A stretch of 64,000 bases of DNA from Dactylorhiza incarnata (taxonomy: Eukaryota; Streptophyta; Magnoliopsida; Asparagales; Orchidaceae): the NCBI GenBank assembly GCA_033032865.1, contig JAWHQI010000068.1, positions 5,890,001 through 5,954,000 on the forward strand. The letters run 5' to 3'. The notes under the pieces were generated by a model. That model had not been told where the DNA came from. It did not search any database and was given only the letters and a program-made list of their open reading frames with translations. Made by a program: the position numbers and the translations under genes. Below are positions 11,785-23,288 of this stretch, piece by piece; within the stretch, counting starts at the first letter, position 1; each line of letters begins with the position of its first letter.

Positions 11785-12927
11785 GTGTGCGTGCAGGCTA
11801 GGAATAAGGAAGATGTGTGGTATTTGGACTCTGGATGTTCAAAACACATGACGGGCGATAAATCAAAGTTCCTTAGCATGGAGATGAAGAAAGGTGGAAC
11901 AGTGACCTTTGGAGATAATGTCAAGGGTAAAGTCAAAGGCATTGGAGTAGTAGGTAACGAAGAATATAAAATTTCAAATGTTTTATATGTCAAAGGTTTG
12001 AAACATAATTTAATTTCTATTAGTCAACTATGTGATAAAAATCTAAATGTTTTATTTGACTCTAGCTCATACCTTTGCAAAATTATTGATTCCAAAACAA
12101 ATGAAATTGTACTTACTGCACCAAGAATAAACAATGTCTATACAATCACTTTTCATGATTTATCTCATTCTACACTTAAATGTTTTATTTCAAGGAATGA
12201 TGAACTTGAATTATGGCATAAGAGACTAGGAGATTCTAGTGCTAAACGCATAGTAAAGCTTTCTAAAAATAAAATAATAAAAGGTTTACCAAATTTGAAT
12301 GGAAAGCTTTCTTCATTATGTTCACCATGCCAAAAAGGAAAGTTTACAAAATCATCTTTTAAAAACAAAAATGTTATTTCTACTACTAGACCTCTACATA
12401 TATTACATATGGACTTGTTTGGTCCAATTACTACACAAAGTCTAGGAGGTAGAAAATATACGTTTGTTATTATTGATGATTATTCTAGATTTTGTTGGAC
12501 ATTGTTTTTAAATTCAAAATCTGATGCTTTTGATGAATTTGTAAAACTAATTTCACGTATTCAAAATGAACTTGATTTAAAAGTAAAATGCATTAGATCA
12601 GATCATGGAGGAGAGTTTGATAATGAAAAATTTATTTCATATTGTAATGAATTTGGGATAAAACACAAATTTTTCGCTCCTCACACACCACAGCAAAATG
12701 GTGTAGTGGAGAGGAAAAATAGAACACTTCAAGAATTAGGATGTACTATGCTTTGTGAATTTAAATTGCCAAAATATTGTTGGGCCGAAGCGGTTAGTAC
12801 TGCATGCTATATTATTAATCGTGTCATGATTCATCCTACAATACAATTAACTCCTTATGAAATTTATTTTCAAAGAAAACCAAATGTATCTTACTTTAAA
12901 GTTTTTGGTTGTAAATGCTTTTTTTAA
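11785..12927 (+). pseudogene. Copia protease and integrase
   Basis: Aspartic protease site DSG near residue 16 (context WYLDSGCSKHMTGD). The pre-integrase zinc domain covers about residues 140-190 (LWHKRLG, then C-X2-C). The integrase core has D (MDLFGP, about 209), D (RSDHGGE, about 271) and E (VVERKNR, about 308), the expected DDE spacing. The frame is lost in a T7 run at about 12919-12925, after 'FGCKCF', where the relatives continue. Protease matures the polyprotein and integrase inserts the cDNA; this copy cannot make the full product. Confidence 0.88.
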
Positions 12928-13813
12928 TACAAAAGATAACTTAGGCAAATTTGATGAAAAATGTGATGAAGGAATTTTCATTGGTTATTCTTCAACTAGC
13001 AAGGCCTAGAGAGTCTATAATAAACGTACTAAAGTGGTTAAAGAATCTATTCATGTAAAATTTGATGAAAATATTTCTTGTGTAGAAAATACTAAAGTTG
13101 CAGATAGTGAGAATAATGAATAAGATGTGGAACAAAATCTGAGGAAAAATGATGATGATGATGAAGAAAAAGTAGAGAAAGAAGACGAAAAAGATGGTGA
13201 AGAAGAAGAAGAACAAGGATATGTACCTCCAACCGAGCTAAGGTTCTCAAAAGATCATCCGCAAGAATTTGTTATTGGAGAACCATTAAGTGGGGTACGT
13301 ACACGTTCTAGTTTACATGAAAGTCTTTCAAATTTATGTTTTGTCTCAAATATAGAACCAAAAGATGTTGCCACCGCTTTAAATGATGAATCTTGGTTTC
13401 TAGCTATGAATGAAGAACTTAACCAATTTGAAAGAAATAAAGTTTGGATTCTTGTTGATAGACCTAGTGATCATCCAGTGGTAGGAGTCAAATGGATTTT
13501 CAAAAACAAATTAGATAGTGACTCTAGGGTCACTAGAAACAAAGCTAGGCTTGTAGCGAAAGGATATAATCAAATTGAAGGGGTAGATTTTGATGAAACA
13601 TTTGCACCCGTAGCACGATTGGAAGCAGTTAGAATTTTTGTTGCATTTGCTAGTCATAAAAGATTTAAATTATTGCAAATGGATATTAAAACTGCATTTT
13701 TAAATGGGTTGATTAAAGAAGAAGTTTATGTTGAACAACCCTCAGGCTTTATAAATGAAAAATTTCCTAGTCGTGTGTATAGATTACTAAAAGCTTTGTA
13801 TGGTTTAAAATAA
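12928..13813 (+). pseudogene. Copia integrase tail and RT N-terminal half
   Basis: 12928-13126 keeps the 'GIFIGYSSTSK' region in a shifted frame with stops. 13127-13813 is open and begins in an acidic linker. RT motifs are clear from about residue 88 ([47 protein letters not shown]). It stops at TAA (13811-13813) directly after 'LYGLK', where copia RTs have Q, so a CAA-to-TAA change is likely. Confidence 0.88.
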
Positions 13814-14885
13814 GCACCACGAGTATGGTATGATAGATTGAATATATATTTATTACAAAATGGTTTTAAAATGGGCGGTGTTGATTGTACACTCTTCATT
13901 AAGCAAGTTGATGATGATTTAATTGTTTTACAAATTTATGTTGATGATATTATTTTTGGAGCCACTAATGAAGAGTTGTTGTAATTATGTTGTAAAAATG
14001 ATGGAAAGTGAATTTGAGATGAGTATGGTAGGAGAATTAAAATATTTCTTAGGATTTCAAATTGTTCAAAAACATGATGGAGTTTTTATTAACCAATCAA
14101 AATATATTCATGATGTTTTAAAACGATTTGGATTTGAAAATCTCAAACAAGCAAATACTCCTATGAGTGTATCTTTAAAATTAGGAAAAGATGAAAGTGG
14201 AATATCCATAGATCAAACTTTATATAGAGGCATGATAGGTTCACTTTTATATTTAACCGCTTCTAGACCAGATATTATGTTTTCAGTTTGTTTATGTGCT
14301 AGATTTCAAGCCAATCCCAAAGAATCACATTTAAAAGCCGTAAAAAGAATTTTTAGATATTTAATTGGCACATCTAAACTTGGTTTGTGGTATCCTCATA
14401 GCGATGATTTTACTCTTTCTGGCTATTCTGATTCTGATTATGCCGGTTGTTCACTAGATAGGAAAAGCACTAGTGACACTTGTCACTTTTTAGGCCCTTC
14501 ACTCATTTTGTGGTCGAGTAGGAAACAAAATTCTGTTGCCCTCTCAACCACCGAGGCCGAATACATCGCACTTGGTAGTTGTTGTGCACAAGCTCTTTGG
14601 ATGAAACAAACTTTAGAAGACTTTAACATTAAACAACAAATAATAGAGCTACGGTGCTATAACAAAAGTGCAATTGATTTAACTTACAACCCGGTTCACC
14701 ACTCTAGGTCTAAACATATTGACGTTAGGCATCATTTTATAAGAGACCACATTAAAAATAATCAGATTAAAATTTCATTTATAGGCACGGATAATCAACT
14801 AGCGGATATATTCACTAAACCGTTACCAGATTCCCATTTTTCTATGGTTAGGCTAGAATTGGGAATCCTAGACATTTCACAATGA
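13814..14885 (+). pseudogene. Copia RT C-terminal half and RNase H
   Basis: RT catalytic YVDD at 13937-13948 (context IYVDDIIFGATNEE, typical of SIRE). A frameshift follows between about 13950 and 13995. The frame to 14885 then carries 'MSMVGELKYFLGFQI' and RNase H (DSDYAGC, STTEAEYIAL, and the C-terminal 'SKHIDVRHHFI'). RNase H removes RNA from the hybrid during reverse transcription. It ends at TGA (14883-14885), followed by AT-rich sequence. Confidence 0.88.
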
Positions 14886-15098
14886 TTATATCACTACTTA
14901 TGACCTATAAAATTAAAAATATCACAAACCTATACATTTTAAAAAGAAAAACTAAATTTTAAATCAAACCATAGAATTTGAATGACTTAACAAAAATTCT
15001 CACATCATTAATATTACATACAAATTGTTCCAGACAAACAGTAGAAAACAACATAAGATTAAGTTCATTAATAGAAAATGAAATCTGGGCAAGTTCAT

Positions 15099-15137
15099 TG
15101 TCGCCCAGGCGACAGTGAATGTCGGAAAATTCCGACA
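15099..15137. promoter_or_regulatory. Palindrome pair at the 3' end of the antisense gene
   Basis: TGTCGCCCAGGCGACA (15099-15114) and TGTCGGAAAATTCCGACA (15120-15137). They have the same two dyads and spacing as the promoters but no TATA box beside them on either strand. Confidence 0.6.
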
Positions 15138-15165
15138 TCAGTCAGAAGCAACAACCTGCTGGAAA

Positions 15166-16281
15166 CTACTCAGAATCATCATATCCAGCCCCGCTGCTTT
15201 CTGGACAGTCTTCTGAAGATCCACGTCTTATGGCATTTCCACGTCGAGTCCGCCTAACCGATTGGCGTGGCGGTTCTTCATCTGGGATTTCCCATTCGTC
15301 CGCTTCTTCAGGAGTGGGCTTTAACTTCAGTCCCTTCACTAGAAATTTCATATACTTCTGCATTCTACTGCGATCTTTCTTCACTTCTTTCTTGTGTTCT
15401 TCAAATGAATCACGAAGATCATCTATAGACTCTCGTAGTGATCCTCCTCTAGGATTTGTAGGCTCTCTAATCTCTACTCCAGGATGAGGCTTTTTATGAG
15501 ACTTCTTCACTTTCATGGTACCCGTATAGTATATCTCAGGAACACAATCATCTAAGTACGAATCTTGACATATCCATTCATACTTCTTATATAGAATACG
15601 TTGAATTATAGCCCCCATTGGCAAAGTATGAATCTTCACCCATTTTGGATGTTTTAATCTAAAAGCATAACGAATCTGGGCAAGGATGAGGTCCGCTACA
15701 TCGAAGGATTCCTCCTCTATAATAAAATATGTAAACAACGTCAACTGTGCTGTGATACTCCTTGTATCACCACTTTTTAGCATGACCGTGTTCCTTAATA
15801 TGTCTTGGACTAAATAGGCATCAGGAGTAAGTGAAGAGACTTCCGTGATTAGCGTCCTCTTTTGACTTCCATGTAAACACATATTTACAAGAGTCCAATC
15901 TCTGTCCTTTCTATAACTCTCTACTATGTCTGGCATATGATCACTCATAAGAAGACCAAATTCATCTCGAAGATCAACATGTGTTATTTCCACTTGTTGA
16001 ACTTAGATTCTCGATCTCACTCCCCCATCCAATTCAGTGTATTTCGGGTCTTCCAAATGGTTGTAAAACTCTTGGATCAAGACAGATGAGAACATATCTA
16101 CCGAAATTACTGATAATATACCTGCATTAGCAAGACGAATGTAGATATGGTCGTCCTTAGGAGAGTCAAATTCGACATATTTTGAAACTCTAATTATTGC
16201 TTTCTCAATCCCCGAATATACTTGATAAGAACTATGCGCATCTTTAGATGTACTTTTCCGAGCCTTAGAACTGGAAGCCAT
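15166..16281 (-). pseudogene. Antisense accessory gene of the SIRE element, one stop codon
   Basis: Read opposite to gag-pol. ATG at 16281; 92 codons to a single TAA (16003-16005); then the same frame continues for 278 codons to 15166, giving about 370 residues. The N-terminus is Ser/Lys-rich (MASSSKARK). The middle is helical and hydrophobic (TAQLTLFTYFIIEEESFDVADLI), and the C-terminal part is charged with a possible coiled coil and an Arg cluster (SVRRTRRGNAIRRG). The middle loosely recalls the unknown-function domains of plant transposons (ATHILA ORF1 type). Function unknown. The ATG follows a good splice acceptor by one base, and a TATA box lies upstream. TAA may be a CAA mutation. Confidence 0.65.
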
Positions 16282-16282
16282 T

Positions 16283-16787
16283 CTGCAAACATAACAAAAC
16301 TAAGTTAAACAAGTTCTGTGCACTGGGACGATGTCGCCCAGGCGACATTAACTGTCGAAAAATTCTGACAGTAATCCAGTGAACTTTTTATAAGATTTTT
16401 CAACTAAACTTCCAGATCTACTCAAAATCAAGCTATATTTCTTTAAAAATTTTTTTTTTGAACAAAACTACACCTTCTCACATATCATTTACTATTCATC
16501 TTCTTCAACCATCTTCAAAAAGAAAATCTTCAGTTTTTGAAATTAAACCATGTAAAAATACAACTCTTAAACCCCAAAAATCACAAGATCCAAACACATT
16601 TCACCAAGATCCAACAAGATCCACTTGATTTACACTAGATCTACACCTTTTATACACAAAACTTCAAAGGTCTACACAATTCATTCAAAGTAAAATGAAA
16701 AACACATTTTTCTTCTTCTCTACTTTACAAAATCTCCAATCTCTAAAAAACATTTGAGTCAAAAATCTAAAAATCAAACAAACATAC
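16283..16787 (-). other. Predicted leader intron of the antisense gene
   Basis: On the minus strand AAG|GTATG (donor at 16787) and a T-rich tract ending TTTGCAG (16283) bound 505 bp of AU-rich sequence. The ATG follows after one base. Leader introns are common in plant genes. A third palindrome pair (16332-16347, 16353-16370) lies inside. Confidence 0.55.
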
Positions 16788-16883
16788 CTTAGATCTATGG
16801 TTGTCGCCGCACTCCGACAGTTTCCTCTCGCCTTCCAGTCCAGAAAATGAGATACAATCGGGTTTGACTCAGTTTTTAGCCGT

Positions 16884-16937
16884 CTTTATACTTCTAGCTG
16901 TCGCCCAGGCGACAGTGACTGTCGGAAAATTCCGACA
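16884..16937 (-). promoter_or_regulatory. Promoter of the antisense gene: two palindromes and TATA box
   Basis: On the minus strand the order is TGTCGGAATTTTCCGACA (16937-16920), 5 bp, TGTCGCCTGGGCGACA (16914-16899), 8 bp, TATAAAG (16890-16884). The LTR promoter has the same order with 4 bp and 9 bp spacers. A transcript would start near 16855. Confidence 0.7.
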
Positions 16938-17308
16938 GCTCCAAAATTTGCTTAATCTTCAATTTTGGTCTCTATGATGCTTTACACTAGTTATATGTCA
17001 TTATTAATGCTACAACTCATGAATTGATGCCAAACCATGTGCTTTTATTTATTTTAAAATGGCTATTTCCATGATTATATGATTTCATTTCCGCTCTATC
17101 ATAGTATTGACACTCCTGCTAAGTGGTATAGACTATTGGAAATTGTTTTCGCATGCCTCTAAGTATGAGAAATTGTTTATATATAATAATGAGCTATCAC
17201 GTTCACTTCTTTTGATCCATACACATGTCTTTCTATTTAATATATACATGAATCATGTTTACTTTAACATAATACAATAGCATTTCATAAATACTACTTT
17301 CAACCTTG
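16938..17308. other. AT-rich non-coding sequence after the antisense promoter
   Basis: No open frame or motif of note; part of the SIRE 3' region. Confidence 0.5.
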
Positions 17309-18590
17309 ATTTGTTAGCACAACCAAATATACACCATCTTTTGCGATTCAAGTGAATTCGGAGATCCTTGGTCAATTAAAAATACATATCTATACAAACT
17401 ACAAAGTTACGATATCAAAAACTATGTGATCAACAAAAAGTTTAAATTGAGGACAAGGATACTCCACCAAGCACTACTTACCCTCCTGATAAGTCTTAAT
17501 AAGCATTGTGAGGTTGAGCACCTTGGAAAGAATTGTAAAGTGACTTGAGCAAAATAAAAAAAATGGTATTCTATTCTTATTGTGCTATATCTTCAAGGTC
17601 AAAGTTGTTTTTTATATGCTTATATTATGTTTTCTATTCCAATGATCATGTAAATTAAATAATTTCATATGTTTGATAAAAGCAACACTTGTTCACATCA
17701 TTATGTTATATAAACCTTCATCTCATGAGAATTGGACCGAAAAGATTCCAAATTTCTATACACAATTGTGTCTTTCTATGATACTTTAAAATGACATTAA
17801 TCATGTTTAAGTTATTTTTTATTCTACTACTTCATATGGCTATCCCATCTCTTCATGAGGTTATTCAATACTATGGCATATTACTATTATTTCAAGACCT
17901 TCAATCATTTTCAACACAAGTGCTTCCGCTTACTCTTATTTTCTACTTATTTGTTAGCACAACCAAATATACACCATCTTTTGCGATTCAAGTGAATTCG
18001 GAGATCCTTGGTCAATTAAAAATACATATCGATACAAACTACAAAGTTACGATATCAAAAACTATGTGATCAACAAAAAGTTTAAATTGAGGACAAGGAT
18101 ACTCCACCAAGCACTACTTACCCTCCTGATAAGTCTTAATAAGCATTGTGAGGTTGAGCACCTTGGAAAGAATTGTAAAGTGACTTGAGCAAAATAAAAA
18201 AAATGGTGTTCTATTCTTATTGTGCTATATCTTCAAGGTCAAAGTTGTTTTTTATATGCTTATATTATGTTTTCTATTCCAATGATCATGTAAATTAAAT
18301 AATTTCATATGTTTGATAAAAGCAACACTTGTTCACATCATTATGTTATATAAACCTTCATCTCATGAGAATTGGACCGAAAAGATTCCAAATTTCTATA
18401 CACAATTGTGTCTTTCTATGATACTTTAAAATGACATTAATCATGTTTAAGTTATTTTTTTATTCTACTACTTCATATGGCTATCCCATCTCTTCATGAG
18501 GTTATTCAATACTATGGCAAATTACTATTATTTCAAGACCTTCAATCATTTTCAACACAAGTGCTTCCGCTTACTCTTATTTTCTACTTC
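17309..18590. repeat. 640-bp tandem duplication
   Basis: 17309-17948 and 17949-18590 are near-identical copies in direct orientation, differing at only a few bases that I could see (for example atggta/atggtg near 17575 and 18207, and one extra T near 18462). Both copies start at 'atttgttagcacaacc'. The high identity implies a recent event, such as unequal exchange or template switching during reverse transcription. Confidence 0.92.
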
Positions 18591-18643
18591 CTATCTCTTC
18601 CCTTAAGAACTACTCATTCATTTCCAATTAACTTTTGCTAATA

Positions 18644-18905
18644 CCAAAAGGGGGAGAATTATAAGTATATTCAAGAAATCAAAGAACAATTCCACCTAAA
18701 TCTTCCACCTAAACAATACATCATTTCACTTTACTATAACATTTAGGGGGAGCATTCATTTAGGGGGAGCATTCATCTAGGGGGAGCTTACATTTAAGAG
18801 GAATATATCATGTTATTTTTGTGCACACACCATATGTTAAAAACAACAACCTAAATAGACATGATTTCTTTTTATACGGATTTGTTATTATCAAAAGGGG
18901 GAGAT
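18644..18905 (+). other. Repeated polypurine-like tracts and final PPT
   Basis: Tracts 'aaaagggggagaat' (about 18647), two 'tttagggggagcattca' units (18741, 18758) and 'ctagggggagc' (about 18776) precede the functional PPT 'tcaaaagggggagat' (18891-18905) that abuts the 3' LTR. Confidence 0.75.
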
Positions 18906-19994
18906 TGTTGGAGCATGCATTTCGCACTCTTCCGGTTTGATAATAACAAAATCCCGTTTGTATTTGATTCTACTTTTATTGATGGTGTGCAGGTAACAGG
19001 TATGAGATGTTCACAATTTGACTGTATGAATAATTTCAATGTCGGAATTTTCCGACATCTACTGTCGCCCAGGCGACAGGACAGAAGTTACAGTAACTGC
19101 CCGCACGGCAGCACGACGAACAATAGTTTGGCGCTGTCGGAATTCAGACAGCGATGTCGCCCAGGCGACAGGCAAGAAGTTACAGCAACTGCTCGTACGA
19201 CAGCACGACGAATGTCAGTTTGGCGCTGTCAGAATTCCGACAGCGATGTCACCCAGGCGACAATGAAAATCAATAAAGTGGTTCGTTTTGTTCGTGTATT
19301 CCAAGCTTTGAAGATTCTAAGTTCCTTCCTGAGTGCATACGAACCAGAGAGATCCAAAACCTCATCAACTCCCATTTGTGCTTAGAAGGTTTGAGATTGA
19401 AGACGAGATCGGACGCGCTTCTACATCAACGATCATCTCGAGGCTTCAACCTTCCTTTCAGAGATCTGAATTTCTAGGGAGTTCTTCATTTCATTTTGTA
19501 TTTTCATTTATATACATTTCACTTTGTATTGGTTGGGAAATTGTCTCCTTGTGCGTGATGTCTAAGTCCTTGCGTGGCTTAGGGGAAAATTGCTTCCTTG
19601 TGCGGAGCGTCCAAGTCCTTGCGTGGTTTGGTAGGAAATCGTGGCCTTGTGTGCTACGTATAGATCTTGGGAAGATCTAGAGGATAGGCTTGGGCTTGGT
19701 CTAGGGAGAGACAAGTAATAGCCTTCCGATCTTAAGCATTGTTAAGATCATTTTTATTATATGTGAATTTCATGATTAAAAATTATGACTTTTTCTTTAA
19801 TTGCAAATTTGGTTGATTAATCTTTAACTTAGAAATTTGTGTTTGAATTAATTTAAAATTTTCATAGTTTGAAAATTTTTATAAGTGATTTTTAGAAAAG
19901 CAAATTTGTTTTAAAAATTCTTAAGTAAAAAATCATATTTTAAAAAAGGCCCTTATTCACCCCCCCCCCTCAAAGGGTGCCACAAGATCCAACA
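18906..19994 (+). repeat. 3' LTR of the SIRE element
   Basis: 1089 bp with the same layout as the 5' LTR. Palindromes lie at 19040-19057, 19063-19078, 19135-19150, 19155-19170, 19227-19242 and 19247-19262. The TATA equivalent reads CAATAAAG, so it has lost the T of TATAAAG. Confidence 0.92.
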
Positions 19995-21197
19995 CTGTGG
20001 TCATCGAGCTCGCCCCTGTTCGGCGAAATCATCAGCAGTCGACGTAATGTTCTATGCTCATTAAAGCCAAAGGGACGGTCTCGCAAGAGGAGTCGCGAGA
20101 TCCAGACCTCGGCAGATATCTTCAAAGGACTGGGCTAAGCGAGGGCGGGCAAGTCAATACCTCGCAGGCCGTTGGCAGAAGAGACCCTTTGTTCAGTAAA
20201 GAGGTGTTTAGCGAAACGTGTTCAGTGCGCGGCAAAGTTAGTAGGCGATCTCGCAGGAAGGCTCACGAGCTTAGAGCCTCAGCTTCCAGCGAGCTCAATT
20301 CTGCGCTCGATAAATGTCGAACAGAGCTCAGCATTCATCGGACGACGCCCGACGAACAAAATATACTCTGTAGCACCGCTCGACAAATTACAGCAGGGAA
20401 GCAACGGTCGACGAACCGCCCATCTCAGCAGACAGAGAACAACCTAATGTTCGGCATCCGTCGACCTCGTCTGTGATCGGCAAAGTGACCAGCGTTTAGC
20501 GAAAGGTGTGTTGAGCTCGACAAAGTCAAGAGGTGGTCTCGCAGGAAGGCTCGCGAGACCGGACCTATGCAGATACCGCCATAATTGGGCGGCGAGGTCC
20601 TCGCAGGGCGATCGCCTAGGAGCGGCATCGCGAGCAGGACTCGCGAGAGGGCCTGCGAGAGCTTCAACAGTCAAGTTCTCGCAGTTCCTTGCCCATATGT
20701 TGATATGGCCAGATTACCCTTTTACCCTTGGTGGTCTGCCTTTAGCCTCTCCAAACAGCGGAGTTTGGCTGTTAGCAGACTCATTTGGGGTGCAGATTGT
20801 AAAATCAGAAGGCGGGATCCTGCTATTTGCAGGCCAGATCAGAAAACTTATAAATAAGACCTAAAGGGCACCTTTGGAGAAGACTTCACTTCGACTTCTC
20901 TCTCCTCAGGCTTTCTTTGGTTAGAATTTCTAGGTCTCTCCAAGGTGCCCGAGTCTCAGCTTTGGCTTGCGAGGGGAAGCGCTCAACGATCTTCCGGGTT
21001 AGTGGAGGGACCTCCTCGGTGTGACTAAGGTCTTAGTCATTTTTCTAGTCTTCAGTCTACCTTCTCCGAGGGATCGGAAAGAGTTAGCTGCCCCTCATTT
21101 CAGTGAGGGCTCCGAGCTCCACAAGAGGCCAAGATATCGGTTTCAACATTTATGTGCGGTGAACGTGGCTGGTCCAAGAAAGTTCCAAGGAGTGGAT

Positions 21198-22221
21198 ATG
21201 ACAGGAGACGAGGATCAAGGCGAGGAGTTCAGCGAGTCACCGCGGGTGGTGATGCCGAGAATGTTTGCGGACTTCAGGAGGGAGGTGCTTGACACGTTCG
21301 GGCTGACGGTCGCGGAGCTACGGAGTGAGTTCGCAACCCCAGCACTTCAGGCGACCCTTGCCCCAGCAACATTTGGCGAGAACGCCCTGGGGAGGAGGGC
21401 CGGAAAGGAAATCGCCGGGAGTTTAGTTCAAGACATGGAGGGGCGAGTGTTGTTTGCCAGCCCGACGAGCTTCGTGCCGGCGAGCTCTTTGCCAGTGAGC
21501 ACTGTGCAGGCGAGCGCGCGCCTGGAGGATGTAGCGACTGTTGGAGTGGTCCAGGCGAACACCGTTCTCGCGAGCGCAGTCCCCGTGAGCCCGAGTCTGG
21601 CGAAAGAGCTCGGGGGCGTGTTGAACGAGAAAGGGGGCAGAAGGGGGAAGTCCCTTCTGCGAGTTGGTACTTTCTACACCTGTCCCGGCAGAGTTCGGAG
21701 AGTGGGACAGGGTGCACTACAATGGCAGGGATGATCCTGTCCAGCATCTCCAGTCGTTTGAGGACTCGGTCTCTATCAGGCTGATGTCAGATGCTTTCAA
21801 GTGTCGGCTCTTCGCCGTCACCCTCAAAGAGAGGGCCAGGGATTGGTTCCACCAACTCCCTATTGGGTCAATCTACGCCTTTGAAGACTTGCGCTGGAGC
21901 TTCCTTTTGCGATTCTCAACTTCGAATAAAAGGAAGAAGGACGCCGAGTATGTCTTCAAAGTGAAGCAGGAGCCCAAGGAGTCGTTGGCTCGCTACGCGG
22001 ACCATTTTCAAGAGGAGGTGCTGGTCACTCAGGAGATGCATGGGTTCGCACTCCAACTCGCTTTCACCGTTGGGCTAAGGGAGAGCTTTTTCAAAATGGC
22101 TTTGAAGAGGAAATCCCCCATCTCCTACGAGGAGTTGATGGAGAGGGTGGCGGAAGAGATTGAGAGTGAGGAGGCCAACCCGAAGCTTACCAAGAGGCTA
22201 GCAAAGCTCAGTGAGGTGTAG
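21198..22221 (+). pseudogene. Tat gag (capsid)
   Basis: ATG at 21198 (MTGDEDQGEEF). A Ser/Val-rich N-terminal part runs to about 21660, where a frameshift moves the coding frame to the one open to 22221. That part holds the plant retrotransposon gag domain (YNGRDDPVQHLQSFED; ARDWFHQLP; DLRWSFLLRFS; ESLARYADHF). TAG at 22219-22221 ends it before the nucleocapsid. The start is taken as the first ATG after the leader. Confidence 0.8.
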
Positions 22222-22860
22222 GTCAGGCAACAAGAAGTAAGGAGAAGGGAAGAGCCCAGGGCCCCGGAGGGGGAGTGGAGGCAGCGTGCTGAAGGAATGT
22301 AAGGTCAGGGAAGAGGTTACGGCCCGGGAAGGGGTAACTTCTATGGAGGACAAGGAAGACCCCACCAGTTGGGGTGGAGGAGGGTCCGAGGCAATTGCCT
22401 CCCCCACCTCAGCAAGCCATGGAGATCAGGCAGGGTAGAGGAGGAAGAGGAAGAAGAGAAGAGGCTAGGGAAGAAACATGGGCAGGGAGAAGGAGAAGGA
22501 ATAGGATGGCGTAGGGCAAAGCGGGAGAGGTGACGCTGCCATATTGTGACTTCCATGATGAGGAAGGTCACGCGACGGCCACCTGCCCAAAGTTCCTAGA
22601 GACAAAAAGGGCCCGAGTGCCTGGGCCGCGACAACAGCAACCGATAAGGATTGAGGAGGTCGAGCCACGAGAGGAGGAGGAAGAAAGGTGTGATCGAAGA
22701 CAGAGTTGATGTGGGGAGTAGAGGAGGGATCGGGGTGATTCATGGGGGGTAGGGGTGGAGGTAACCCGCAAGTCTAGCCTCCATACCATCTATCAACAAA
22801 GCGTGGCCTCAACATCCACTGCTCCACCCCCAGCGGAGAAAATTACTTTCTCTTAGAAGG
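22222..22860 (+). pseudogene. Tat gag C-terminal remnant with CHHC-type knuckle
   Basis: Gly/Arg-rich sequence with stops. At about 22534-22590 a broken frame reads YCDFHDEEGHATATCPKF, which matches the C-X2-H-X4-H-X4-C variant usual in Tat gag (YCRFH-D-GH-T--C). A Glu-rich linker follows up to the protease. Confidence 0.65.
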
Positions 22861-22862
22861 AC

Positions 22863-23246
22863 ATGCCAGGGCATGAAGATCCATTCTGCGATGCGTTGGT
22901 CATCCAGACCGCCATCGAGAACTTCACCGTCTCGCGGATTTTAGTCGATAACGGGAGTTCGGATAACGTCGTCTTCAAGAAGGGGTTTGATGAGATGAAG
23001 GTGGAGGCCGAGAGGGTGTTGGCCTCGGATGGTCCCCTATTTGGTTTTTTGGGAGAAAGGAAGGAGGTAGAGGGTGGAGTGGGGCTCCACGTGACTCTCA
23101 GAGGACAGTCCCGGAACTGCCGCTTCGTGATAGTGGATGCCCCGAGCAGCTACAATGCCATCTTTGGACAGCCACTCATCAGCGCGTTTAGATGCTTCCC
23201 TTCCACCTTCCACCAGTTTCTCAAGTTCAACACGGGTGGAATCTAG
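22863..23246 (+). pseudogene. Tat aspartic protease
   Basis: About 127 codons. The active site is in ILVDNGSSDNVVF (about residues 28-40), the plant Tat form of D-x-G-S-S. The later 'YNAIFGQPLISAFRC' matches the conserved 'YN-I-GRP-L' block. A short stop-containing gap separates it from the RT frame. Confidence 0.8.
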
Positions 23247-23288
23247 GTTCGGGTCCGGGGAGACCCCAAAGTTGCGAGACAGTGCTAT

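Larger units (their letters stand above)
8616..19994 (+). mobile_element. SIRE-type Ty1/copia element
   Basis: LTRs 8616-9765 and 18906-19994 (TGTTGGAGC...ATCCAACA), 5-bp duplication CTGTG (8611-8615, 19995-19999), initiator-tRNA-Met primer site and polypurine tract. gag and pol lie in copia order (protease, integrase, RT, RNase H), interrupted by several stops and frameshifts. About 4 kb follows pol and holds an antisense gene and a tandem duplication. SIRE/Maximus elements are known for a long region after pol, usually with a sense env-like frame; here the frame is antisense. Confidence 0.92.
8357..21148 (+). repeat. 5' LTR of the Tat element, split by a SIRE copia
   Basis: 8357-8615 and 20000-21148 together match the 3' LTR at 49277-50662. 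The break is at CACCTGTG, intact at about 49527 in the other LTR. A TATA box (TATAAATAA) lies at 20849-20857. The 3' LTR lacks about 22 bp present near 20790-20815. Confidence 0.9.

Noticed and set aside
15119..15487. Plus-strand frame after SIRE RNase H, possible env-like gene
   Set aside because: Overlaps the C-terminal part of the antisense gene and shows no signal peptide or membrane segment.
20054..20864. Overlapping frames in the Tat 5' LTR, repeated at 49518-50304
   Set aside because: Several overlapping frames on both strands in GC-rich LTR sequence; none has a domain.
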